A stretch of DNA of 64,000 nucleotides from Flammula alnicola (taxonomy: Eukaryota; Basidiomycota; Agaricomycetes; Agaricales; Strophariaceae). Shown here one piece after another: positions 37,501-49,439 of the stretch. The position numbers and the translations under genes are program-made. The stretch covers positions 310,001 through 374,000 of the forward strand of contig JADNRV010000015.1 of the NCBI GenBank assembly GCA_015499995.1, in the 5' to 3' direction. The notes under the pieces were generated by a model. The model ran no database searches. It was not told the origin of the DNA and saw only the letters and a program-made list of their open reading frames with translations. Numbering within the stretch: the stretch's first letter is position 1; the number at the start of each line of letters is the position of its first letter.

Positions 37501-38331
37501 GACTTGTACTGATGTGACTCCTCCGGCAATGGCCAGCTGGTAGCCTTCGTCGTGGGTGTTCAATCCATCGATACTTCTGAGCCACGGCGCGATAGGTCCT
37601 TTTGCGGAATTCAAGTCAACGGCACCTAATGAGTAGTATATAAATCCCAGTCGAACGAAGAGGCTGAGAACTTTCCTGCGCACCTGCAAGAATGGGAACG
37701 CTGAGGACGCCCAAGTGAGTATGCAAGTCAACTATTCCGTCGCTCTATTTTAAGGACTGATCAACAACACAAAAAAAATGCAATAAATACCAAGTCCTGG
37801 CGTGACCCATGCCCCGTTCGCGTTGATGATTGTAAGGTTGGGAGTGTTGTCGATGACGCGCCCAGAGATCTTTCCTAAGCCTTTGATGATACCTTTGTCC
37901 AGAAGAATATCGCCCCGAATGACATCCGTCCCGTTATCTTTCCCTGTAAAGAGGAGGCAGTTTCGAATCAAAGTAGCATTTGTACCAGGTTCAAAGCGGT
38001 CGGACTCTTCTCGAGAGTAAAACCCTTCAGGAGGTCCAGGAGCAGCCTTGAGGGCAGCACACCGAGAGAGGATGGCCCGTTTGGCTGGAAGGTCAAATGT
38101 CGTCGGTGGGATGTGTGATTCTGGCCGTCTTAAAGGAAACGTTGACGAAGGCCGACCGAATGAATCGGCAAGCGTCCAAATCGACGTAGAGAAAACAGCA
38201 AAGATAGTCGCTACTGCGATGGCAAGGGAAATTGCAAGGGAGAATGCATTTCTAGGTTGGCGAAAGCTCGTCGTGAGTGGCTGCCAATGCCAAGGGGCTT
38301 GATCCTGTGGAATACTTTCTTTAGCAGACAT
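34556..38331 (-). CDS. Membrane-anchored amidohydrolase-superfamily protein with a second, degenerate lobe
   Basis: The ATG at 38331 (MSAKESIPQDQAPWHWQPLT) leads to a transmembrane helix (AFSLAISLAIAVATIFAVFS), so the rest is probably lumenal or extracellular. The first amidohydrolase lobe has the entry block IINANGAWVTPGLVDLHTHL with the HxH metal motif near 37716-37727, then GGVTSVQVLPGSMNAIGGQ, and later VIMKSDHPEINSRHLIYEAQ (Asp and His) and GFDADVVLWDSHPLQLG. A second lobe starts GAVVVEKGRITCIGR and repeats the entry block as GGSISPGLMTFGSPLGFEE, where the HxH is absent. It ends RGVVDLF at 34556. About 900 residues and many introns. The substrate is unknown; fungal proteins of this kind are often labelled CE9-like, which is only a family label. 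Confidence 0.8.
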
Positions 38332-38723
38332 CGTGCGCTGGCAGAGTGTGGTGGGAGCCCAACTCGCCACAGTAAGTAGACTCGGAAAGAGCGCGCGCGG
38401 ATACCGCGTTGCATCTCTGCAAATGAAAAGCACGCGTCAATGGTTTACCATGGTTGCATTGCAGATAGTGGCAGTTGACTTTGATGTATTACCCCTGAAC
38501 TTGCGATGGTACTTATGGCAGTCACGTTCTCAATTTCGTAAATTCGGCAAGTCACGGAATTCTTCCAAGTGGTGCGGGGAAATGCTGGTGGCTGCTGTGT
38601 ACAAAAAGAATACATCCCTGAAGTTAATCAACCACACCAAACTTCCTGATCAACGGTGCAGCTCGCGACTACATTTTCCAAGAGTCGAGAAACAGGGACT
38701 GAGGAACCGGAGTCCTGGCCTTG
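38332..38723. other. Spacer between amidohydrolase start and Reb1-like gene end
   Basis: Both flanking genes are on the minus strand. The stretch should hold the amidohydrolase promoter and the 3' UTR of the Reb1-like gene. No coding signal of its own is seen. Confidence 0.5.
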
Positions 38724-41122
38724 CTAAATCTCCACATTTGCAGTACCTGGTCCAGTGCTTGAACCAGCCTCCGGTGGTGCGTCATTGCCGTCTCGCGAAT
38801 CGGGCTCCTCGATGGCGGCTGCGCTGGTAACCTTCCTCTCCTTCTTTTTGTGCGCGGTCGGGACAACAGGAGGCGGCAGGTGTGCTTTTTTAATCCTAAG
38901 AATGTCCATGATTTCTAGTTGGAACAAGTAAGAAAGGGCAGTATAATTGACGTGAAGGTCCTACCTTGGTGTGTCATATCCTCATAACCTTTGACACCCT
39001 TTTTCAAGGTGAGCCAGCGCCTTTGCAATGTATGAGGACTCCAGAGATTCCAATCGGTGTCTGAAATCAGTTTCCAGTCTATCTCAGTGTCGTCTCTGAC
39101 ATTGAGAGAGTCCACTCTGGAACGAAATGTCAGACAAAAAACATTAACAATAAAATTATGATGGAACGCACTTATGAACGAGGATAAAGGCATCTTGTTG
39201 GCTCCATCTTGGCTTTTGACCCTCGTTTTTGACGGTCTTACTCAATGCGTCCGTCCTGCGATTCTACGAGTCAATATGCCATTTAGTGTCAGATGGTAAT
39301 GAATAGAAAAACCATTTAATTCTGCATTGTTGGCGACCGCGTGTACCACCCATGAGTTCGCTCACCCTTCCCCAGAAGACATCATTATCGAAATCTTTCC
39401 CTTGCTTGATAGTCATGTCTGTGACTATGCGGGTGAGAGTCTCTTCCTCTTCCTTCGACCAATGACCTTTGCATATAAAGAAGTTAAAGACACTGTCGCA
39501 TCGTAAAGTTAAGAACGGACCTGTTATACGGATATCCCGATTGACAATATGATTGCGGTATCGATCACGACAATCAGAGGCCATTCTGCCAACTCGGTCG
39601 CTGATCTTTTCCCATTGTTGCCCAAGGTCCGCGACCGCTCTGAAAATCTCATTAGACAAAAGCCAGTGTTGCATGATGTATGCGTACTGTTTAAGCGCGT
39701 TATCTTCATAATCTCGCCAAGGTCCCTGCTGTTTCATAGGGTGGTAGGTTCGACGAATATGATGGTATACCGCGATAATGGGTCGTAAAGGAACCGAGGC
39801 CGCTGTAAAGAGATAACATTTAAATCATCTTCAAACATTTTAAAGACTATGCATACTGAGCTCGGACCAAAATGCAGTTTCTCTGCTCTTATCGGTTTTG
39901 GCGAAGATCAGCTGCATTATTTGCTCATCCGTCCATCCTCTCACCTAAACGAAACGGTTAGAATATCACCAAAGATAATAGTCGAGTGAAGAAAACAAAC
40001 AGCCTGATAATGTTCAATCGCAGCCCTGAGTTGCTGATCCTCGATTATAGAGAATTTACCCTTCTTGTAGACGAGTCCTGGTTTAATGGAGTCAACTGTT
40101 AGACACCCTGCCACTGAAGATAAATATGTACCTTCATCTCTTACAAGCTCAGCTAGTTTACTCGCATTTAACCACTTAGTGGCGAGTAGATGAGCATGGT
40201 CAGGATTGGTATGCTGATCATTTCCGGGCAAATTCATGTTGATGGTCCTCTTGTGACCGGCAGAAGCTTCAGTTTGCTTAGAGGGAATTCCCAATATCGC
40301 GTTGGATGGCGCAGATAATTGCCTTATGGGAGGTGGAGGAAGTTGTTCCATCTGAGTAGGCATAAATCCAGCTCTGGCGCGAAAGTGGGAGCACTAGCAG
40401 CGAGGCAACGTCTCCGAGAGTTTTGAGGACACTTGCGATTTTGCTCATATCCAAATCCTGCAGAGCGCGCAGCAAATCTTCATTTGAGCCAAAGGCAAGT
40501 TCTGAGAAAGCGCTTCCTCCGTCAGGTCCACCAGGGGGTGCAATGACGCTTGAAGATTGAGATCCATTAGGATCGAAGGCACCAGGAGGATATCCGAATT
40601 GCATCGTGGGGTACGGCAGAAACTGCTGACCTGGGGGCGGTGCCAGAGGATCATAACGAGGAGCTACAGACATTTGAGGGGCGTCGGGATTCGTGACGGA
40701 AGCTGCTACAATAGCCGAGAGTAACGCTGCGGCCGACGCCTGAGAATCTGCCTCAATTTGAGCATCTGTCCTCTCCGTTGACGCTGTGTGTTTTGATTTT
40801 CCTTTATCCTTTTTCTTCTTTTTGGCTTCGGAGGCGCAACAGATTCGGGCGGGACATCCACGATAGTGTCAGGAAGAAGAACCCCTTGCGCCACGATTTC
40901 TTGTTCTAGCCGATCGTGGTGTTTCCGTTTTTTCTTTTTGTCCCTTCGCTCTTCGGGTTGTGCGGTGTCTTGCTGTTCATCCTCGCGAGCACGCTTTTTC
41001 TTCTTCTTCTTTTTTTCGGTAAGGTCTTGAGCCTGGGAAGCTATGATATTGTCGGGGCTGATGACGTTTGGGTTGAGACCAAAAGCGTCGACGGGCGTGG
41101 ATGGAGTGGTGATCGACAGCAT
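38724..41122 (-). CDS. Reb1/TTF1-like Myb-domain DNA-binding protein
   Basis: Proteins of this type bind rDNA terminator sites and stop RNA polymerase I and replication forks (fission yeast Reb1 and Rtf1, human TTF-I). The ATG at 41122 starts a basic, Lys-rich N-terminus with nuclear signals (EKKKKKKKRAREDE, RRDKKKKRKHHDR), then a low-complexity middle. The DNA-binding part consists of RGWTDEQIMQLIFA, GPWRDYEDNALKQAVADLGQ, WEKISDRVGRMASDCRDRYR, HWSKEEEETLTRIVTD, GTRGRQQCRIKW and TDWNLWSPHTLQRRWLTL, several Myb/SANT repeats with spaced Trp. The end is a short basic and acidic tail. Three one-base deletions are inferred near 40831, 40392 and 40376, where sensible frames change. It is divergent from the next gene, with 313 bp between start codons. 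Confidence 0.82.
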
Positions 41123-41435
41123 TAGGGTGGGCTCGAGAAAAGATGAAAGTGTTCAGCCTTTTGGCTGAGGTGACTGCGTGACATCAGAGTCACACAACCG
41201 CGTTGAACAGAACGTTTACCGTATTGATTCACGCCATCTCGTTCATAGGCTATGGCTCTGCGTGTTGATCGAACCTATTGCTTGAATTGTATCCGCAGGT
41301 GCACTTAGAGACTGACGACAAACACATCCCGAACGTGTCTTCCTGACTGTCGATCATCATTGGATCTGTTGGTGCCCCAGTACTTGCGTGCTATACTGTT
41401 CTCAGGTCACCGTTTTTAACGTCCCTGCAAAGCAT

Positions 41436-43232
41436 GACAATATCAGCGCAGATATCTCACGTTTATGGTCCATATCCGGATTACATCGTGCTCAAAGACA
41501 CCTTTCCTCGCCATGGGTCCGGAATGAAGATTCCCCTCCAAGAGTTGCAGATGTATTGTGGTAAACAGGCTATCGGGTACGTGCCCCGCGTCCGAACGGT
41601 TTAAATCGATCTCTATGGTGCTGTTATTTATTACTCCATAGGTTTGACGAATCCGAATATATCATTAATCCGCCTGCATCATCCCCCTTGCTATAGACCC
41701 AAATGTCAGTTTCTTCGGTATCCTAGAAATTCTGGATCTCGATTGGCTCTCGGAAAAGGTCTTGAATATCTCGAAAGAGACTTTAAGGAGTACGATGAAA
41801 AAATACACCTATCCCATTTGCGGAGCGGGTTAACTATTCGAACGTTGTATGCACAACGAAAAAGGAAGGATCCCGGCTCAAGATTAGGGTGGGTTGCAAT
41901 AAAAACATGCTTTCTCACTACCTCACGAGTAAGTCTTCTCGGTTCCCAATATCAAGTAATAAAATCGAACCTTTCTCTTTCAAATAGCGGACAATGACCC
42001 AGAAAAACTCTTAATATATTCGAACACCCAAAACATGTGAGTGTCCAGACAATATTTCTTCGGATCGGCCTGATCGACTCAACCAGAAAACGAACCTATT
42101 GGGTTCAATCACTCCACGTATCGACCTTTCGTCAAAGTCGAAACTTCCTTGACCGGTACCGTCTCAGAGCACTGATCGTCGAGCTCATCGAAACGGATCC
42201 CGACGAGACTACTTTAGAAGAACGCAACATCGACTGGCTAATCCGTCGATATTTCGCCGAGATCCGTCCTCGAGATCAAGACCGACGAATAATCGCGGAC
42301 CCAGAATCAGAACCCGGGATAGACGAAGAGCCTCGACATTTGCGCCATATCCCACATGCCGAAATACGAGGTTATTTCGCAGCGCAAGCCGAGTGGCTGC
42401 TTGCTAATCAGATTGCCAGCAATGGTCCCAACACCAAACTAGTTGACATTCCCCAATGGATGGCGTTCTGCAGAGAAGCTCGGAAGGATTCCCTGGAAGC
42501 AAATCTACATGGCGTGAACTGGGGCCTTTCACATGGCCAGAAAATCGACAGTAAGGCTACAAATGCGTATGATATTGCAACGCTTGCTACGAGGCTTTCA
42601 AAGTTTGGTCAGACGGTGACATTTTGGAAGCAGCAGCTGAAGAACGCTAGCCAGCGGAAGAAACGATCGGTCAAGGTACGGCTATTCGGAAAGTATTGTG
42701 AATACTGATACTTATCTATACCTTACAGCGTAAACAGCCTTCTCCTGAAATCGAGTTACTCCCAAACTCAACTCCTCCCGTCGTGCCGTTTCAGTACGAC
42801 TCTGACTTTAGCGACGCATCTACCCCGAACGCGTCAGATACAGAATTGGAATCAAAGGTACCTACCCATTGGAACGGGGCACCCCACTTCTGCTTCAGAG
42901 TTCCCAGGATTCCAAATGGTGGTTTTACATGGCGTTGTCCAGGGTGTAGCCACACCATCGACCTTCTAAACATTTCACCCCAAAATCTAGGCCTTTTGCC
43001 CAATGAAACTGTCCGCATTCTAAGCGGCAAATCTTGGAGAGTACACGATGATCCAGTCCAAGATGCGCTCTTCTTGATGGTTTCACATCACTATAAGATC
43101 GACCACCTGAACGCCAATGGTATGGAAATTCAACCGTCAAAAAAGCAGGGTGTTGAGGTGAAAATGGAAGAGGATGTGATGCAACCACGCAGAAGTGTTC
43201 GGATACCCAAGATACCGCACAGGCTCGCTTGA
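41436..43232 (+). CDS. Uncharacterised protein with a C-terminal CxxCxH zinc-binding-like motif
   Basis: Start MTISAQISHVYGPYPDYIVL. After the first intron the best linked frame is LRYPRNSGSRLALGKGLEYL then ERDFKEYDEKIHLSHLRSG, LADNDPEKLLIYSNTQNIKR, and the long exon around 42100-42675 (RRYFAEIRPRDQDRRI, EIRGYFAAQAEWLLANQI, SLEANLHGVNWGLSHG). The C-terminal part has GGFTWRCPGCSHTIDLLNIS, with Cys-x2-Cys-x-His near 42940, and a helix VQDALFLMVSHHYKIDHL, then a basic end (RRSVRIPKIPHRL). An alternative frame between 41641 and 41840 also reads sensibly (FDESEYIINPP, LAIDPNVSFFGILEIL), so the second exon is uncertain and may contain a deletion. I do not recognise the family; nuclear location is a guess from the basic segments. 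Confidence 0.65.
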
Positions 43233-43426
43233 AGACCCATGAATCATTCGAAGCTCTTATTATAAACTAATTATTATGATTTACCTTTGTATCTGTCTGC
43301 ATTGTGTTGTAAATTATCCATTGTTGTATGTAGTGTCTGTTGAGTTACATTATATCCTAGATATCCGAATCATCCTACTGTCAATGTTGCATTGTAAATG
43401 TAGGCCTTTAAAGGCCATACGGAAGA

Positions 43427-45639
43427 TTAGAATAGACAGGTCCATGCAATAATCCAAGCTAGGAATGTCATGTACAATACTGAGTTCAAGCACACGGTAT
43501 TACCATTAACACCGTTCTTCACTGCTGCCGGACTGTTCACTACTCCACTAGTACCAGAGGCTGTCGGAGTATTGGCAGTCTGTACGGGTGATGCTCCTCC
43601 AGCGAAAACAACTGCCATACCGGGAGAAGGGACATTGATAGTACAGCCTTCGTGCAATCAATCTGAGCGTTGGGAGGTGCCCATGTCGTGTTTGCGACGA
43701 CCAATTTTCCGTCGCCGACATTGGCGAAGGTCTGCCCACCCCATCCAATGTTTGTGGTTTCTTGCATGGTATCGCCAACGAGATACTTCACTAACAATGA
43801 GTTCCTCGTGCTGGCAGGGAAGACATTGGCTGGGACGGCAAAAGAGACTGAAGTGTTGGCAGACGAGGAAGTGTTGGCATAATTAAAGAATACAAGTTGT
43901 CCAACAGTCGAATCGCCTGCATTATAAATGGCGTAGCCGCTGACCGTAGCTTTAACGTTGGTTGTGGAATCTCCGATATTGAGATCCGCGACGATGCTGC
44001 CGTTTGTCGAGCGCAGAGCTTCAGCGGTGACGAGCAAGCCGTAGAACGGTGGGTTGGTAGTCCACGGCCCGGGGGCACCATCCGCGCCATCCGGAGGAGC
44101 GAACAAGTTGTATGAAATTCCGCGTTCACGTGTATGAAGATACGCTGCGCTGTATCCGACAGATGCCATTTGTAGCGCGTAATCGATCGTCCAAAGCGAA
44201 CCCACAGCGAATGTATTTGAGATCGAGGGGATTCCGCCGCATGATGCCGAGTTGAATTCACTCATGATGACTTCTTGACGGTTAGGACCAGTGCTGGAGA
44301 TAACTTTTTCTATGCCAGAATTCTGCCATGCGGCGAGCTGCACGACTATAGAAAGTTCATCAGCATTAACGCCTTAATACTGGGCATTATTATCCCACCA
44401 TTTGCATGTTGCACGTAGTACGGAATCTCGAACTGATAACTTCCGAAGCAGTTATTTTGAGGATAATGCTGAAGGCTGCCACGAGACTATCAGACAACGC
44501 TCAAAAGCGTGAAAGACGACCGAACTAACGAGATATATTTTAGGTCATTCCCGAAAGACTGGGTATATCCATCATCTAGAAGCGCATCTAGGTTCTAGAA
44601 AAGAGAATGAATGACAGCGGTGTTTGAGATGAAATCAAGTACGAACCCATGAACAACATATCGTTGGTCCGCCGATGTCGTGTTTATCTAGTATATTACC
44701 ATCAGATGTGGTTGTCAGATGACCCAAAACTGTCCTAAATTCCTAGAAAAAATTGTGTCTCAGTCATGAAAGGCCTGTGGACGAAGAAGTTGTGTTCGAA
44801 CATCCATATAAATAGCAGTGGTATAATTTTGGATGTTTGGTCGGTCTTGATGGCTTGTGTACAGGTCTGGTTCCTGCGTCGGTGTTATTAGAGCGTCCAA
44901 CAATAAATAGACGCGCGGAAATGAAAATCTTACATTGCCAAGCAGGAAACCGTCCAAGTTGCTACCCAACTTTTCTGCGGCGGCGCCTGCCACATAACCG
45001 TTAGGATTAACTCTGGCACAAAAAGACTAAGCGCACCAGCTAGAAGGGGAACATTGGTGCTGTTCGGGTCTAAAAGTGATAAGCCTTTAATGCCATAAGT
45101 CAGAATAAAGCATGTGGCGGACATGACGGAGAACTTAACCGATCAGATAGGAAGCGCCTCCAATATCGGACGAGACTTTGTCCATTACATCCCATAGAGC
45201 TGGGCCAAAATCAACGGGCTGGTCGTTGTCATTGGCGGAGGCGTTGAGCAGTTGAACCATGGGGGATGTTTGTGAAGGGACGTAGGTGGAACTGTCCATG
45301 GAGTTTCCACCGATCCTCACACGCAGAGGGTTATTACCTACACGCGAACGTAAAGCTGAGAGGTAGTTGACAACTGTCGGCGGGATGCTTGAGGCATCGT
45401 TGCCGACTATGAAACCATCGACATCGACAGTGAGGATGTAGAACGGGTCCACTCAAATTGAGGCACTTACAATATTCATCCGTGAAGCTGAGCTCGAAGC
45501 TAATCCCCAGAAAATTCTGCTGAACAACATGGGTCGAAGGGGGAGAGGATGGGACTGATATTTGGATTGGGTCCGCCGTCACGGGCCAAAGGAATAAAGG
45601 GAAAAGGAGGGCATTGAAAAGAACGACAGAGTAGAGCAT
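43427..45639 (-). CDS. GPI-anchored GH79-type glycoside hydrolase
   Basis: GH79 enzymes include beta-glucuronidases acting on glucuronic-acid-capped arabinogalactans and related glycans. A signal peptide starts at the ATG at 45639 (MLYSVVLFNALLFPLFLWPV, cleavage after TADP). Then come FLGISFELSFTDEY, the joined block YFGNDASSIPPTVVNYLSAL, VRIGGNSMDSSTYVP, and DGFLLGNEPDLY with the acid/base Glu near 44870-44940. MSEFNSASCGGIPSISNTFA near 44250 carries the nucleophile Glu. A C-terminal beta domain (GQLVFFNYANTSSSANTSVS) follows. The end is Ser/Ala/Asn rich plus a hydrophobic tail (VLYMTFLAWIIAWTCLF), the pattern of GPI attachment. An extracellular or wall-bound enzyme is therefore expected. 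Substrate specificity is inference only. Confidence 0.85.
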
Positions 45640-46376
45640 GGCAGTCTACGGATTTGACGGAAGGATGTGCGTGTTTTTTTAACATTGGAACCAAGAGGCT
45701 GACCGTTATAAGGAAACATGACATGGCCTGACATGGCCGAATCGGAAAAATGGACGAATTTGAAACGGGTCGGACGGCATGGTTGCGATGGTGTAGCACA
45801 AGGATGAAGGGGTATGGGGTTAGAGCGGAGGTCTAGTTGATAATCAAAACTTAGTAGTCGAAGTGGACGGCGTTTGATGTCCGCGTTTGAAGGTGAAAAC
45901 GAGGCACCGGTTTCAACATTCACACTGACCAGCGCCCCGGGAAGGTTGTTAAAGTTCAGCATGTGGGGTGGTTTTCTTATTCTTATCACACGACAGAGGA
46001 ACAACCAGGAGAAATTGAGAATCCAAGCCTATAGGGAATTCAGAAATGTATTTCAAATGACCAGTCAACTGAAAAGCCTCACCACTGGCCGCCTGGCAAG
46101 CCGCTTCAGAGATTGGTCCACGGTCTACACAGATCCTGTTCCGTTCTGACAGTGAGTGACCCAATGCGCATGTTGAATTTATACAGTCTATGTATATGTG
46201 ATTGTGGATTAATTACGAGCGACGTCTGTACTGCACGGTCCCGGAGATCATATTTCGATCACTGGGCGTGTGGCTCGGTGAAAGTTCGGACCGGGGTAGA
46301 CTTTGGCAGACCAGTTTCAGCTGCGTTGTTTTCAGGTTGCTCTTGCAGGGCGTCTATCACAGATGTGAGTAATTAG
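45640..46376. other. Divergent intergenic region between GH79 and PAF-AH genes
   Basis: These 737 bp separate two divergent secretory/lipid-type genes and should hold both promoters. The overlapping ORFs here (45579-46004, 45874-46149) lack domains and look random. Confidence 0.45.
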
Positions 46377-48302
46377 ATGCCACCCTCTAAGTTACAACCG
46401 TACCATTACTTAATAGCACGATTTTTAGGTTTTTCCTTCCTGCGATCCAAGGTCGCTTCCCTGTTGGAGTGACAACTTTCGCGACGCCTGTACGACCTCC
46501 TCGACCCATTGGTTCCGTTAAGCTCAGAAACGGCCAAAGTACAAGGCAAGATCAGCCCGATTATGCACTCTTCCTAGAGGAAGTTGCATTTACTGCGTAT
46601 TATCCAGCTGAAGTGAACGCCGCTTCCAAGAAGGGCCTTCCGTGGTTCATTCGGTAAGTCCGTAGACAATATGCAACTTGGTCACCCCAACCTGCTCATC
46701 GAACAAACGCCAGTCCTGTCAGAGAATCTTTAAATGGATTTTCGACCTTCCTAGGTATGTGTAACCTTAAACTGTGCCTTCTGATGAATTCCGAACTGAC
46801 GTGGAGTAGGTGTTCCAAAGTGGCTTCTATGGCCTGTGGTATACTTTTTCGGTGTACTCTTGAAGGTACGTAATTATTATCACTGTTTAATTTTTATTAT
46901 TAAAGGTGCACTGACAATCTCTTTGATTAAAGATACCTGCATACCCGAATGCTCCTCTTTTAAACCCAACAAAAGCCAGCGAAAGTTGCAGGACGGAAGA
47001 AACTACATCATTTTCGCAATGGCCGCTAGTTATCTTTTCTCATGGACTCGGAGGAAGTAGAACTGCCTACAGGTTTGTAAACCGAATCATAACAACCCCA
47101 ATCTTACATCTTACATAAAGATAGCCAGTTTTGCAGTCGCTTGGCTGCGTCAGGAAAAGTTGTGTTGGCCGTAGAACATCGCGACGGGACTGGGACTGTC
47201 TGCATGCCGCGTACATGGAAGCAAGAGAGTAAATCTGAACCAAGAACTTTGCTCTACTTGCAAGAAAGCAATATCCAGTACGTCTTTATCAACTATGATC
47301 TCTTGACCTCTCTGATCAAAGCCATTTTAGCTGGGACGACAATGATACAATGAATACCCACCCTCTGCCTTTACGTGCCCAACAGTTGGCGTTCCGCCAC
47401 CACGAGGTGTACATTGCTTATTCCGCCTTCTGTCGCTTCGTCCGCGGTGACTCAACTCTGCAATTTGATACAATTGACGGGACAGCTTACGATAAAGCAA
47501 GTTGGACAACATTAAACGAATCGGGCCAAGGAAAGGTCAAATTCAACGATCGAGTTATCCTTGCTGGTCATTCTTTTGGAGGCTGCACTGTGGTGCGTGC
47601 ATCTATTGTCATGCATATCGCTATGTTTTATATTTTTCATCCTTTAATCAGCTCTCTTTACTTTCTACAAAACCGTTGGAAGGTTATTTGCCAATACCGG
47701 TCGAAAAGGCTGTTCTTTTAGATCCCTGGTTAGAGCCCCTCCCCTCTCCAGGCCCTGTTCCTCTTGGCAGTTATTCGTCGTCGAATGACATAGACGTTGC
47801 TGAAAACTTTGTACGATCATCTCCAGAAGCGACATTGGTATCACCCGATGAGACTGGCAACGTAGAAATAAAGACATCACACGGCTCACACCCGAGCATG
47901 CTGGTAATCAATTCTGAGACCTTCACGCTATGGAAGGATCACTATGCAAGGCTGCAAGAAGTTGTCGCTGGGTGGGAACCTCAAGGTAGCCGAATCATGA
48001 CCATAGGTATGGGTGACTGTTATTTATTCGCGACTGTCTTGCTCATTTACTTCGTTGCAGTTGGTTCCGTGCACGTATCTTTCTCCGATTTCCCCGTGCT
48101 CCCAATTATCGGAAAGAAAACCGCGCGGGCCTTCATGGAAACTATTACCAAACTTTCCTTGGCTTTTCTTGACGATAAACTGGACGATACCCTGCAGACA
48201 ATCCCTACGAAAAATATGGAAATCAAGGTCATTGGAGTCAAGAAGGACGGCAAGCCCAAAAGAAAGTTGGTAGGAAATGTCGGAGACGTTATAGCACAAT
48301 AA
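46377..48302 (+). CDS. Platelet-activating-factor-acetylhydrolase-like lipase (isoform II type)
   Basis: This is an alpha/beta hydrolase of the PAF-AH/plasma type, acting on short or oxidised acyl chains of phospholipids. The tiny first exon joins the second as MPPSKFFLPAIQGRFPVG, the usual family opening, then VTTFATPVRPPRPIGSVKL. Then EEVAFTAYYPAE, WPLVIFSHGLGGSRTAYSQF (oxyanion region), LAASGKVVLAVEHRDGTG, and the nucleophile elbow ILAGHSFGGCTV near 47570-47590 with the catalytic Ser. VLLDPWLEPLPSPG carries the usual Asp site, and a conserved His should lie in VGSVHVSFSDFPVL near 48065. No signal peptide is evident. The ATG at 46377 was chosen because only it splices in frame to the conserved opening. 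Confidence 0.83.
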
Positions 48303-48530
48303 ACTACATGTATGAACCATATAATTTGTATACACACGCTAGATATACGCATACTACACTAGACTCATATAGACGCAGCCTTCGGTTTTTCCTGGCGCAA
48401 GTTAGATTCTCTCTTTTGCGTTGATCACTTTGGTCCTTTTTGTTATTTCCTCCCCGCCAAGCCAAACAATCGTAAGGCTATTTTCACCTGCTCTGAACGC
48501 CAACGAGTGTTGGGAACACATTAGGTTAAG

Positions 48531-49303
48531 ATGAACATACGGCCTATGAGAGTGAGTATCGTTTAGTTCAACGTTGTGCATTGGAATGGAACGACGCTTA
48601 CACTTTCGTTAGGTAGAAGATCTTATAGGGACGCAAGGATGCAACTTGCAAAACCTCCCCGAAAACTACACAATGAAATATTGTCGGTGCCATCGCGTTT
48701 TTCATTCGCAAAGCTGCCAATAACGACTCCCAATTTCAATTTTTGACAGATATGTACCATGCCATGACATGGCCATCTATATCTTACGTGGCCGAAGACC
48801 ATAAAGGACGAATCGTCGGTTACATCCTCGCAAAGATGTGTGGAGTCTGATTGCAGGCGACGAGAATAGTTATTCTGATACGAAAAATCATTGAACCAGG
48901 GACGAAGAAGTGCCAGAGGGTGAAGAACCTCATGGACACGTTACTTCAATATCGGTCCTACGCTCGTATCGACGACTCGGACTGGCGAAGAAGCTTATGG
49001 TGCAATCCCGTATGTCTGGGCCTTGGCTAAATTCATTGGGTCCACTAAACTCAGATTCCTTGCATCTTTCAGAAGAAGCTATGGCAAATATCTACCGGGC
49101 ATCGTGCGTGTCCCTACATGTCCGAAAATCCAACAGGGCTGCTCTGGCTTTATACAGGGATACCCTGGGCTTCACCGTAAAAGATATTGAGAAGAAATAT
49201 TGTAAGTTTCGTTTAAGCTTGAATTATATTCTCGAACTGAGGCCCTGGGATTATAGATGCTGATGGCGAAGATGCGTATGCCATGCGTCTATCCTTGAAG
49301 TAA
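48531..49303 (+). CDS. NAA10: N-alpha-acetyltransferase 10, NatA catalytic subunit (Ard1/Naa10)
   Basis: Naa10 acetylates N-termini of nascent proteins after Met removal, together with Naa15. Exon 1 reads MNIRPMR, followed by [20 protein letters not shown], then [20 protein letters not shown] and IVGYILAKM. The acetyl-CoA-binding block is [20 protein letters not shown], containing RRLGLA in the Q/RxxGxG/A position. The end is [20 protein letters not shown], then [18 protein letters not shown]. Five or so introns. The protein is close to the length of the core GNAT domain and lacks the long acidic tail found in animals. The annotation is firm. Confidence 0.94.
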
Positions 49304-49439
49304 TATATATGCAAAGCCGCATGAAGGTACTAGACGCGCAACTTGTTCTTACATAACTTGTGTATAAAAAAGCATATCAAATGCGATCACAGGTAATATT
49401 ACAATTCTCACATCTCACATACAGTGCACTAGGTGCCTC

